This document shows, piece after piece, positions 32,301 to 44,800 of a stretch of DNA of 64,000 nt. This stretch comes from Dipylidium caninum (lineage: Eukaryota > Platyhelminthes > Cestoda > Cyclophyllidea > Dipylidiidae): assembly GCA_017562135.1 (NCBI GenBank), contig QEYB01001296.1, positions 1 to 64,000 of the forward strand, written 5' to 3'. Numbering within the stretch: position 1 is the first letter of the stretch; every line of letters begins with the position of its first letter. The notes beneath the pieces were generated by a model. That model saw only the letters and a program-made list of their open reading frames with translations, was not told the DNA's origin and made no database searches. Position numbers and translations under genes: made by a program.

Positions 32301-35300
32301 TAATACGACAAAATTTGCTCTTTGTTTTCCACTAATATCCAACGCGTGTTTCATAGTTTCCAGATTAATGCTCAAAAAGCTCCTGAGTTTGCGCTTTTCA
32401 GATAACAACTAGTAAATGTGGATGGTGTGGATTTGATTTGAAAAGAAAACTAGTTCATTTACCAGGCGATGGGTAGCTGGTTAGTAAAAAGCAATAGATA
32501 AGTCGTGGCAAACAGAGGATTGTGGAGAATAGAGAGGAAGAGCCCATTTAATCCCAACTACGCCTAAGTTCCGCGGGACCTCCCTTCACATTTTTCATGG
32601 GAATGCTGTTGCAATACGAGGCAAAATTGGCGGTCAGAAGTGTATGCTACATCGCTTGCGCAAATCCGGTGTCGGTGGCTTTATTTGCCTCGTTGATATG
32701 TTATGCATCATACCAGCATAAACACCTCTTAAACTTGCATATTCTGATCGGTGTTTTGCGCAGCCTGCTCATTGATGTTCCACGAAGTGGGGACTGCTTC
32801 TAAGGTGAGCGCATCCTCACACTAAGATGGTGCCGTTAAGTTTATCATCACTGCTCGATGGAGGTGCGTCTTATTCTCAGGAGAAAAGTGCTCAACAATG
32901 CGCGAGTGTTTTTGACTCTACTCAGGTGATACTGTCATCTTCAATTTGTCGAGCCTACTATGAAAATGCTCAACTAATGAAATTTGCGCTTGAATGGCGC
33001 GCCCTAATAACGCTAGTTATTGTTCTTGCAAATGGCTCTGCTATCTTAAAAGCGGTTACCTATCCGCACCTCCCTAAAATGTCTCAGTGCGTACCCGTTG
33101 GCCCTGATTACACAAAGGAGCTGGTTCTAAACCCCAAAACAAACACCCACCCACCACACACACACATACACAAACAACTCATCCATGTCACTTGAGCCCG
33201 TGGAAGTACGTGGGCCCATTTCTGTTCTCAGAACCGCCGCAGGCTCTCGGTGCCGTCTAACATGATGGCATGAACTAGCAAGTGACTTTTAAGGCACACC
33301 CTGAAATCCTTCTGGTACAGAGTGGGTAATAAAACGAATTCCTCTCTAATACAGTGCTAGCGGTATTTTCGTTCTGAATAGAACCTTTTGTCGCCTTAAT
33401 TGGCGCGCATCATTGTGGTCAGTGAATCTTTTCTGCGACGTACAACAGACTCAGTCGTCTACATTTTAATCAGCTTGAGCTCCTCAGTTTTTTGTCTAAA
33501 TGTGGCCTCCGCGACACGTTTGTAGTCATGAGATCCTTCCCCACATAAGTTTCTCTTGCATTCTATTCGGTGCCAAGATGTGAGTTGCCATCTCGCTTTA
33601 CTCCTAGTTCTTGGTAGTTGACAAAGCGAGGAATGTGAAGAGGATAACGGATTTGTGTGAAGGAAGACTTTGACTTTGATGCTTACGTTACGAAATAAGG
33701 ACCACCGGGGCGCTCGGTGAAGAAGTTATCTGCAGGTTGTCAGGAAACAAGAATACAAGTGTCATGAGAACGATAATTCTGCCGAATAATAACAACATCG
33801 AAAGAGATAATAATAACACTATCTGGTGTCAATGGAAAATGAGTGTTATAGGGACAATAATTATGAAGGGGGAAATTTGAAGCAAATAGCTTGGAGGCAA
33901 ATCTACTTCACCAAAGGCGATTTTACCTTTTGAGTTGTTTTCGAGGCGGAATGCATATCCTACACTTTGTGCGCCAATTGCCCGGTCAAAATGTAACACC
34001 CAGTGAGGGAGCACGAGGCAAGAGGCTTCGTTGCGAGCTCATAGCTCCCCGAGAAAACACCCTAGTGCATAGATTATCGCGTTGATTGAAGGCAAACAAA
34101 TTCGCTTCGTTCCGTCTTTAAGATCTTGCTCATATCACATGGCATAGATTGGCGACATCGGCATTCCGGTTAGATGACATGAAAACAACTTTTGTTGTAT
34201 TAAACCAAACAGCTTATTAAGGACAAAATTGCTATTTGAAGAGAACGAATGACTACTTGGTGCTTGTCGGAAATTTTACTAACGAAGGGGCCACAGATTT
34301 GCGCCCTTTTTCCTAACGCGCCCTTTTTCCTATCGCCAGTACAGTCAAGAACACGCATTCAGGTCCCTTCCTTGAGTAATAGGTCAGACGTAACTGGAAT
34401 TTCACGGTGATTGGTGAGCACTTTTAAATGGGTTTCAAGCCACCTTTGCGGAGATCGCCCACCCGCGCCCTGAAGGTGCCGTGCCACCTGCCCATCCTGC
34501 AGTCCGGTAAGACTTTTCGTCTACCTCTCAAAAAGAATCAAACCGAAAGTCAGTAAACAGTCTTAACGTAGTTACCTTCGACATTCACCCACTTTCAACT
34601 TGAAGCACCAACGTGAGATCATTGCCTGTGAGATATGTGGCCTGTTGGAATGTTGAACCAACTTCCTGCACAGGGACCCTCGCCCTGTGGCACGTCGGAA
34701 TAGACTAGCTCGAAGGTCCTACTTCGGCTACCACAAATTGGCAGCATGGAAATGCACAAGCGTGTCGAGAGTACGACGACTTGCACTCACTCCACGCCCG
34801 CTTTATTTCCAAGGTTAATGCACGTGGCGGAGACTCTCCGCCTTCCGCCACCACCTACTTGGAGTAGTCCTCTGCTAGAGTACAAGTCAAAACCAGCAAG
34901 CGTCATAACGACTGCGATCACAAGTTGATCAGAGAAGGTATTCAACAATCTAGTCAAACAGCTTCTTATAGCATGTCTGGCCCCAAGTCCACTGACTGAA
35001 ATATGTTCTGAATTTTTTTAAGTAGGATTTAAAGGTTGATACCCCCAAAAGGTCAATGTGCAATAAGTGGATCTTTTAAAGTCCTACGAAGTTAACTTTA
35101 TCATTAGCAAGGCGGCAGGTCCACTATGCATGCGATAAAAAGTGTAATGTGCTTGGAAGACTACAGCTGTGGCCAAGATCCCGAGTAGTGTTGACTAAGA
35201 AGGCCCTGGATTCTCATATTCTGGGGGAGGACAGCTTTCAGCACCGTATTGGACAAGGAGTTGTTGAAGCGGTTCAACCATATTTCCATATTGGCCAACG

Positions 35301-36143
35301 AACTCTTTCATCGCTTCAAGAACCTACAATAATACACTAGACAAACACTTGTGAAAATGGCTTATATAAGACAAGTGAAGTCAGCCTCCCCGATGAGCCT
35401 GAAGCAAAAAGCTCAGGTTACTCTCGTTTTTGGCATTTGTATGTCAACCCAGCTCGGTCTTTCGAGTTTGAATCAAAAATAAGAACAAAACCACAAAATG
35501 CTAAGAAAATGTGACTATACCATGGGCTCGTGATGAGGAGTATGATTGAAATTATATATAGTGAACAATGACGTCCAGCAATAAAATATAAGAAAGGCGT
35601 GTGAGCGAATAGATAAAGGAGAAATCGACAATTGAAATTAAGAGAGAATCATCAAATAAGAACCACAATGCTTCCTAACAGAATTGCTTTATTAACCATA
35701 GTCTTATCGAGTTTTTTTAGATTAAAGCTAATGAATATCACAGTATTTTCCTTTAGTCATTTTACTTGAGGTAAGGCTCTTTGAGATGTCTTATTTGTCT
35801 CGCATTTGTATATTCCAATTATCTAAATCTTTACTCACCCGGGTTTCCATATTCTCTTTATTATATGCCAAACGGAGAAGGAAGGTATCTTTCTTGGGAA
35901 ACAGTGCCAAACCAGTCTAAAGTAACATTTTACAATCAAAGTCACGATTAAAAAAAAATAACAGGATCTTTATGCGTTTTCAAAATGATCTGGTAGGGGG
36001 TAAAATTAACCGATAAATAAGCAATGCAAATTTTTTTGAAGGATATGTCATTTGCTCTCCGTCTCACCAAAGGAGATAATTTAGACCACAATCACCTGAC
36101 CTGATGATTAAAAACCACACAGTCTATGTAATAGGACACTTAC
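23364..36143. other. Long region without convincing genes
   Basis: About 12.8 kb. From 23.4 to about 30 kb the sequence is relatively GC-rich and shows many overlapping short ORFs on both strands, none with a recognisable domain or paired splice sites. From about 30 kb it becomes more AT-rich. One stretch, 31255-31476, follows a good acceptor (TTCTCTTGTAG) and stays open for 73 codons, with an AATAAA soon after, but I cannot name it. No tRNA, rRNA or transposon domain was recognised. Confidence 0.4.
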
Positions 36144-36680
36144 TTCGAACAATTTTCTCATAAACAAATTGTGATGTCTCTTAAGTGTTTTCGAGTAGGC
36201 AGAACGCACAATCTCTTGCATGTCGCCGTCAGGGCATGCGGAGAGCTCAACCAATACTTGGAGAATTAATTCCAGCGCACGCGTTAGCCACAGGAGTCCA
36301 ATTGTTCCGGAGTTATTATTTTTGCAACAATTATCGTCCTTTTCCCTGATTAGCAATTCTTTGACTGTTGTAACATTGTATTTTGCGCCCGCATTACTTA
36401 TTTTCTTCGTAAACAAAAGAACTATTATGCAACGGACACATAAACCTCTGAAGAAGTAAGTATAAATTACCGGTAATTCACTGAGGCATGTTAGCAGAAA
36501 GCCAAAACGTCTTATAAAGAATACGTAAAGCAAGGTGTGAACTTCATGTAAACATACCGTATAAAACTCAAGCGTCTCGTAATTGTATGTGTATTTTACG
36601 ATAGTAGACGGACATAAAACAAACCTTTATGTTCCCGCCAACATCATTTTTAACCAGGTATAGGGCCGGCCCCTGAAGTT
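36144..36680 (-). CDS. Two exons of a glycolipid-transfer-protein (GLTP) domain protein, partial
   Basis: GLTP-fold proteins (GLTP, CPTP, PLEKHA8) move sphingolipids between membranes. Exon 36625-36680 reads LYLVKNDVGGNIK, matching the family block around V-DVSGNI; it has an acceptor TTTTTCAG and ends in phase 0. Exon 36144-36447 follows an acceptor CTTCTTCAG and includes TVKELLIREKDDN, then GLLWLTRALELILQVLVELS, then the SAYSKTLKRHHNLFMRKLFE block before a strong donor (GAA|GTAAGT). These match the family's W-L-RGL...F and AY...L...H...V...F signatures. The frame shifts by one base near 36405-36415, in GAAGAAAATAAG, and the exon length of 304 is one more than expected. The first exon(s) and the C-terminal exon were not found. 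Closest subtype by eye is PLEKHA8-like, uncertain. Confidence 0.6.
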
Positions 36681-38890
36681 CTGAAAAAGTAAGCACATTA
36701 CTTTAACAAATTACCGCAAAACGTAATTATATTTTGAGAAAAATGGAGTAAAGATTCAATATTAAGGACTATGTCAGGCGATGGGTTTTTGGGGAACCCA
36801 TCGAAAAATGTTTCATGCGCTTCAACCATAATTATTACTTCCGCCTAACTGCAGATTACATGACCTTCAGGTAAGAGAATTATGAGAAGTTGTCAGTTAT
36901 AACAGAAGTTGTGAAATTTTTATAATAAGCGTAGCAAAATTAAGGCAAATTTTAAAACCAAATAGTTAATTCTCGTGCAAGAAAGGCAAACATGTGTTGC
37001 GTGCGTGTTTTGCGATGAATTTGTGCATTAATAATTTTCAACCCTTTCTAAGAGCCACTATTGAAATGGGATGCCACTGTTAAAAAGCTACACTATTTTG
37101 CACTTGGTTTTTGAGGTATTCTACTTCGTGGAACAGAATGATTTGTCTGATTCCATATTTCACTGAGACAAACGACAAGTTTTTCCGGGTTGGGCAAAAA
37201 GACTTGTTCTTATATCATTGTAATCACTGGAATGACAAAGATGTCTTTATGAACTTCTCGTAAAATGTGTAAGTTTAACAATTAATCTCAAATGCCTGCT
37301 CCTAAAGTAATCCCACCTTAATTGTAGCTGAGGTGTCTTTCACTTTCACTGTGAATAGTATTTTTTGTATATTACGGTAGTTTTCATCAAATATATTGGT
37401 AAGGATACTCGCTGAAAATGCCGACCATTACAATTGTTAATATAACTTTTATCCTCCACGCTGACACTTTTACATATCTGTTATGTCCAAAATTATTTAT
37501 TAGCATCCAAGCAACAGAATATATCGAATTCTTAAACCGGGGGACCCGGAGGTCCGATGTGCTCAAGAGCTAAGTCACTTATTGCTCTTACAAAGGTAAA
37601 TAAATGTGTTATCCAGCTAAAATGAAAACATATTTAGTAATACAAATCGTTTTAGTCAGGATTAGTGTGGAAAACAACGCAATCTAATATGTTTTCTGTG
37701 AGTGTTTTACAGATATTAATGCCGACATCCATATTTAGCCAATACTGCATATTGTCATTTGTAAAATAACCAAGATTCTACCGACTTTCCCCTGATACGT
37801 ATGCAGTAGTCGTAAGAGAAACACTCACTTTTTATCCCAGATTACTCCGATCTATATGGAAATGTCAGACTCTGTCCCCTCGGCCCGGTATTAATAAGGC
37901 TTTTTTATGAACCATCATCTAGTACTCAACAATTCCTTCAAAAGATCTACTATCAACAATTCTGCGAGGTGTTTTGTCAGAATATAGCAGTTATCTTGAA
38001 ACACGCTCAGATAGGCGATCGTTTTAATAGACGCATTTGCTTAACCGGTAATGACTCCTACCTCCCGGCTCGATTTACTTTGACAATAAGCCTTCTTAAC
38101 ATTAGGTTAAGCTATGACACCAAGGACGAGACTCGGCACCACGCACGATCCCGTGTACTTTATATATTATAAAATCCGCATGGAAGCCGTTTCATTAAAT
38201 TTGCATGACCCACATATAAGTGGTAGTATCAACAGTAGGCCCAAGACATAACCTCTCTTCGTTTTATGGTATGGTTCCACGTTTGCTTGTTGCTATTTAA
38301 AATTGGTCGCATTGATTGAAAGGAGGGAATGTAATAAATGAGAGAACCGTCGAATTCCATTTGTTGCAATTATAAAAAGTGAGCATTACAGGAAAGATTT
38401 GAGAAATTATAAGAAATCTTGGTCAATGTTCAGGACTAGGGACCTCCATTCCTTTCGGTGATCTAGATGTGTCCACCACCTTCCCTAAAATCAGAAATAG
38501 TACACCACAAGGCCAGTCGAGCAACGTCCCAGGGAATATTTTAGACAATGCAATTTCCTTTCAATGCCTATGGCTTCAACGGACATCTCACAGTCCCACC
38601 GAAGTGTGCCTCTTCACTGCAGGGACAATTAATTGCCCAACCCTTTTGAAGCTAAACAAAATCACCTATTCTCCTGGCACTAATATTTTTATTTGAAACT
38701 CTAGAAGGCATTCCGAAGCACAATTCTATATGCATTAAAATTGATAAAATTAGGACATTTGGGTATTGCATTAGCACATTTAACTGTCATTTCGACGTTG
38801 TAGAACAAAGTAATTGCAGAGGTTTCACAGAACCCCTTCATTTGAGTTTTGGCAACCATTGTGGATAGAACTTTGTGCGGCTTAGTGCCT
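36681..38890. other. AT-rich gap between the GLTP exons and the protocadherin end
   Basis: About 2.2 kb. The 5' exons of the minus-strand GLTP gene should lie here or beyond, but no segment matching the first GLTP helices was recognised. The 3' UTR of the protocadherin is expected just left of 38891. Confidence 0.35.
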
Positions 38891-41800
38891 TTAATTTAAC
38901 TTACTAAGAGCCCTTCGCACGTCAGGAGGTTGGGAATAGAGATTGACTTCTGCTGAGCCCTGCACTTCAGTGAATCTGCGTAAATTCTTCGGTTTCACAT
39001 TATCTCCAGTTGGGCTCGTCAATGGGCTGCTATCCCTTATTCCACCCAGCGTGGGTGGAGTTTCATGGGCCAAAATAACAACCTTCTTTGTAATACCGTG
39101 ATCATTCTCTCGGGCATAATTCGTGTTGTTCGCAGATTTTTTGCACTCTTCGTGCAAATGGAGGTTGCGGTATATACTTTGCTGAAAGAGTTCGGGGTTA
39201 ATTGTCATGTAGTTCTTTTCCACACTGGCTGAATTCACATCGGGCAACCGGTAGAGTAGACTGGTGTAAGTGGTTTTTGCGTTGTCAGTAGTGCTGGTTG
39301 AAGAATCATCACAACCCGAGTGGCGTTTTTGGCTGGACGCATCATACGCTACGAAGTTCGAGTCGATGATAGCCGGATTGGAGGTAACCATGTAGCCGAT
39401 GGGCGAGTCTTCTCCCGCAGTTGCGACGATGGGCCCCTTTCGGCCACCAGGAAGCGTCGGAGAAGCAAGGAGGACTGTCGAAGTGAAGCCGCTGTAGATG
39501 TCGCCTTCTCGGGTCTGCATTTGCAGTTCTTCATGCACCAGCGGGTCTGTGGGAAAAACCTTCCCCTTAATATAGTGTAAATGTCATACATGTCAAGTAT
39601 TATATTTTTTCCTATGCTGATAAGTGGGAAACCCGCAATTTCCGAGCAACCAACTTAGAGTAGTGGATGACTGATTTTGACTTCAAGCCAACTGAAAGCT
39701 AGCAGACATGTCAGTAGATCAGTGAATATTTTAATAATGAAGGACGTGTGCTAAAGAGGCTGTTGACGGGCCTCACAGTTACCGTTGGTCACGTATTCAT
39801 GTAGGGGGTTCCGTCCCTGGCTGAACCTAATCAAAGTCCCAGTTGGCTGCGCTCTGACCGCGGCAAATGCTTTCCACTTCCTCACAAGCACGTACCACCA
39901 TTTATATTCTCGAGGAATACACAAAAGACGAAATCTTAGGCAGAAATTTTGTTTAGCATCAGTGTTACCGTCAGCACTTTTAGCCAGATTTCTTGTAAAA
40001 CTAACTGCTCTTCCGCTTGTAAAATTATTTGAGGGAGTTGAACGCAGAAGCCATGGCTGATATCCGTGGCTTCCAAATTGAAGCGGTGGATGGGTTTCAG
40101 CTTCTTACAGTTACGCGATCATTCCGGAAAACGTTTCCTACTTAAGTGATGTCTCATCCACTTTCGTTCCATTGATGAGCCTTTCAATATCTCAACCGCT
40201 AAGAAGGGGACGCGACGGTTTCCAACACGCCTCCCTCGGCTCAATGGAGGGGACGGGCCAAGCGAGGTGCGTGCGCGTGTGTACACTTAGGCGGCACAAT
40301 TCGTGTTCTTTCTTCTGCTTCCGGTAAAAACAACAAATGGCTGACGCAGCAAATTTGCGAGGCACTGACACAAGTGCTTTGCCTCCGTTACCAGATCGCG
40401 TACTATCTGATACTCATGCAGATCGAGCGCGAGAGAGAGTTTTGGCGAAGAAGAAATTCGTCGGCTTTAGTCTACACGGGGGGATGGGGTGAGATACTAC
40501 GAGCCAACTAATGTCCCTCGTTTTCTCCGGCACCTACCTCTCTAAACTATTTAAAACTATTACATTTCTTCTGGTGCCGTAGAGCCGCATTCTTAAGAAA
40601 AGGACTATTCGCCGCAGCTATGCTTCCCCGTGCCCACCGCGGTGAGTGGAACACAAGACCACAACTACAACAAACGCGCCACTCAGTGGCGACAATACGG
40701 GGACGTGACGCAGAATGGGTGGACCAAGTCTTGTCTCGGCATCATTGCAGTAGGATTGGCGACTTTGACCCAGTAAACATCGTATTTCGTGCTCACATTT
40801 GGTGCTTTAGTCTCGTTTTCCGCAGGCACTCAGCCCAAATAACTTCGTTCTTTAAGCGGACAACGTCCGAAAAACATTGCATCATCATCTTTAGCGGTGG
40901 CGTGTTTGATGTCGCCAAAATGATGCGTTGCTCCAAAAATTATATCAGTGCGTGGGGATCGTGTTAAAAGCCCCTAAGAGCTAGGAAGCGGTAATAGCCC
41001 CCAAAGTCTAGGCTTGAGACTGACTTCATTTTGTACGCTCCTGCCACTCCTCCAATTTAAACTGGATATATTAGAGGGGACGTCACTCCCTCCACGCCTC
41101 CCCGCCTCCACCGCCCCGCCTCCGAGTACCTCGGTCATGTGTGCGCAGGGGGGCAAGGCTCGCGGACGCAGCGCCATTCTTCGTGAAATAATAATAGGGG
41201 ATCTTTTTAGTGCGCCATGGCAATAAAAGCATACGGAAAGATTATTGAAAAATTTCACATTTTCGTGCTCTTACGAGTGGGCATAGGGGGATATTTAGAA
41301 AATTAAAGCAGTACAAAAGAGGACTAAATTCAGAAGTCAAATGCCTTCCAATGGGAGGAGACATGGTTTTGCATTTAGCAGGCATTTTAGACGGACAGGC
41401 TGAGGCATGATTTATTCTTTCGCCCTAGCCAGGACGCACGTCTGCAGTCTGAGGCATGCAAGACCCCGATTAGTTAAGCAGACAGGGAGAGTTATCTTGC
41501 TCCACGTCGGTTGATCCGATGCCCGCACAAACCGTCAGGTCCATAATAATGATTTAGGAGTTAAAATCGGGAGAACCAGAAAATTCCTCTCTACTTTTGG
41601 ACGCTGGTCTCCAAGTGCTCCTTCATCACCAGCTCACAACTAGGAAATGACAACAATGTGGTCCAGGAAGTTGACTAATCTGTTAAATTTGCTCACAAGA
41701 GGAGGCCTCATCGGTGCTTTTAGGGTGCCGAACGCCGGTGGGGCTGCCGTGAGGACGTCTGCAGGCATCACTGCATTCTCCCAAACAGAGCAATGGTCCT

Positions 41801-44800
41801 CCACTCTTACATGCCGAAAACTTGTTCTCCGACAGCTATTTACCTCATCGCCGCGTGGTGAGTTTCTTCTTCGGGTAATGCGTTCGTGATACCGGTGCGG
41901 GAGGATGCACAGGACAAGGGCTTTGCATGGTTATCCTATTTAAGGTGCTGTCTCAAAACAAACTTACTGCTGATTGAAATAAAGCAAGCCATCGGTTTTA
42001 GTGCGCTGCAATTAGGGAAAGAGACGAAAAATCTCGTTCTCTGTGACTACTGTCCTCAAAAAGAGCCAGTATTTCATGATGTTCTGCCATTGGGGCAACT
42101 AAATGCATATGCATTAAGTCTCTCAGTGTGGAAAGGATATTGCTGAGATAATTGGGAAGGTGGCCACCACACACTTGTAGGCTGCAGTTTAGTAGAGTTC
42201 TCCTCGTCGCTGCACATGCCCTCCGAAATAAACTGGCCATGGGCTGTGGTAAAACATGGCTGTGGATGGTAATACGGTAAACCGTAGTCGGTCCTGCCAT
42301 TTGAGGCAGAGGGGCCGGCTACAAGGGAGGCGAGGCACTCACTACTGGCAAATGCTTTCAACGTACCCCTATTAGTGCTATACTGCTGAGTTTGTGCGCG
42401 CTCCTCGAAGTTAGGGTTTCTCTCCGCGTCGGTGAGTAAAAAGGCTGCTGCTGTCAGTCGATTTTTCTTTTCCGTGGTAGAATCCATCACGTTCAAGCAA
42501 TTTAACATTTCAAATCGTTTCGGATGTCCTCCTGCCACATTATTGCCAAAGTCAGAGGTGCCTTGCCCACGTCGAGTGGACTGGTGGCAACGTAAAAACA
42601 GAATCGCTGCAATAAGTATGAAGGAAATGACCAAAGCCACCACTATCATGGCTGAAATAATCATCAGGTCCCTATTTCCGATCGCACCGATCCCCAGGCT
42701 TTGTGGCGAATTGCCCATGTGCCTGCCTAGTCTTTTGAACTTATTGAACGCTGAGAGGGGCCCGTCGGGCCTCTCACCTTGGACGATGTCAATTTTTAGG
42801 ATGGTGGTGTTACTTCGCGGGGTCTTCCCCTTATCGCTAGCCTTGAGAGCCAGTATAAATGACTGAGGCGCGGGCTCTTTGGACGGAGGTTGGCCTGTCG
42901 AGTCACTTCCGTTTGTTGCCGCACTTGTGGGCTCCGCTCCGCTCAGTAGTGATTTCGCCAGATACAAGGTTCCCAATGCTTTGTCCAACGCGAAGTAGTC
43001 GTACTCGTTGCCCTTGATTATAGAATACTCGATTTCCCCGTTCTGGCCGCTGTCAGCATCTATTGCTTTAAGATGGGCTATTTCTTGTCCAACCGTTGCG
43101 CCACTCGATATGTTTACTTGCACCACGATGTTGTTAGAGGGTTGCGGGAAAACCCACACAGGGGTGTGGTCATTCACATCTTGAACACGGATCAACACAT
43201 TTGCGAATGCCGAGAGGGGAGGGTGTCCGTGGTCAGAGGCGACCACCGTGAAACCGAGGAAGGGCGTCTTCTCTCGATCTATGGGCACATTGCGAGTGTA
43301 GATTTCACCACTCGAAGTAACGGCAAAGAGGCTGCTGTCCCGATAGACGTCGTGGTTCACCCCCGTCGAGTGTTGATACTGCAAATACTCGGGTTCGCTT
43401 ATGCTGTACTGAATGCGCGAATTCCTCGCATCAGCGTCATTGTCTGTGGCGTGCACGGTTCCGACCTGCAAATAGGCAACACCCGGTAAAGTCTCATAGG
43501 TCCTCTTTGGCACGTCGCGAAGGCACTTATAGCGCGTATCTTAACCATAAAAGACACAATGTTAGGCATCTCTAAAGTGCTCTTTCTTCTTATCTCAACG
43601 CAAAGCAGTTAACACAACTCATACTATATTCAACGAAAAATAAGTTGCGAAAACACCTTCTTTGGCAGTGACAGTTCTAACTTCAACTTTTCCTTCCCAT
43701 GAGAGTGCCAAATTCGTCCTGATTTCGCTGTTTCCTCACAAGTTACACATGAGAGGTCTCGGAAACTGCTAGTTGTTCACGTTAAGTGCAAACTTCGTTT
43801 AAGAACTGTCTGGAGTCAGCAGCAGACTTCTTTGTTGAATTGTCTCCGAGGCCTCTCTCTCGCCCAAATATCCGTTCAGACATTTGGCATTTTGTGAGAT
43901 GTCTTCAAGGCCGCGTGACACCATAACAAAACAACATCCTCTGTCCAGATCACGAAGTATTCCGACTAAGTGCACAATGGGGTCCCGTGCGACAAGAAGG
44001 AAGTAGCTTTCAGCACAAATGTTACAATAAGTTGGTGAGCTTATTCCGCGCATCATCGAGGCAGGCGCCTCGAGCCACACTTGTGTTGTAGGCCTGGGGG
44101 GAGGAGGTGGGGGGAAGGGGGCAGCAGCCGACGCCGGAGTAATGTCTTGTCAAAATCTTTTAGTGGAATGGTTCGCATACTTCAGCATTCCCATGCTGCT
44201 GCGTACCAAGTTGCCTCAGTCGCGTGAAGTCGGCGCATTTCGACAACGCAACCAACCCGGTCAGAGGTGCTTTCTGCACTTTGCGCATCCGAATAAATGT
44301 CTAACAACTACAAAATAACCTGCACAGACGATTATTTTACCTCCACCTAATGTTTTCGTGCACGTTTTGACACCAAAATCATTTGCTCCATTTTCATTCT
44401 CCATTTTTTTCAAGAGTCTTAATGAGTGTAGCGGTGGGTTGAAAGCGTTTTACGATTTACAAGTCTGTTTGCGTGGGGAGAACGCGTCATTCAAACAGTG
44501 CAGTGCTTGTACGTCGAGGGAACTGCCAAATTCGGGTGGGAGAAAACTCATTTCGCATGTAGACGAGCAATGCGCAAGGGAGAGCCACTTCGCTTCCATG
44601 TGTGCGTTCGAGAAACTGTCCATGTTTCAAGCCTTCAGTATTTAAGAGGCGCTCCCAAGGGGAGAGATTAGACACGGCGCCATAAGCAGATTTTGGTTAG
44701 ACGACGAATGTTTTGATTTATTCCTTCCTCCTTTAAAAGTTCAGCGGAAAGTCATAAACCCTTTTTTTGACAGTCGGCTAGACAACCAAAATCATTTTAA

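Noticed and set aside
32597..33195. Plus-strand ORFs of 68 and 122 codons
   Set aside because: Amino-acid composition is unremarkable, with no domain; the second ends in a CA-repeat-derived peptide (HPPHTHIHK), typical of a chance frame.
41647..42146. Plus-strand ORFs inside protocadherin intron 2
   Set aside because: They lie antisense within or beside the protocadherin gene and have no recognisable features.
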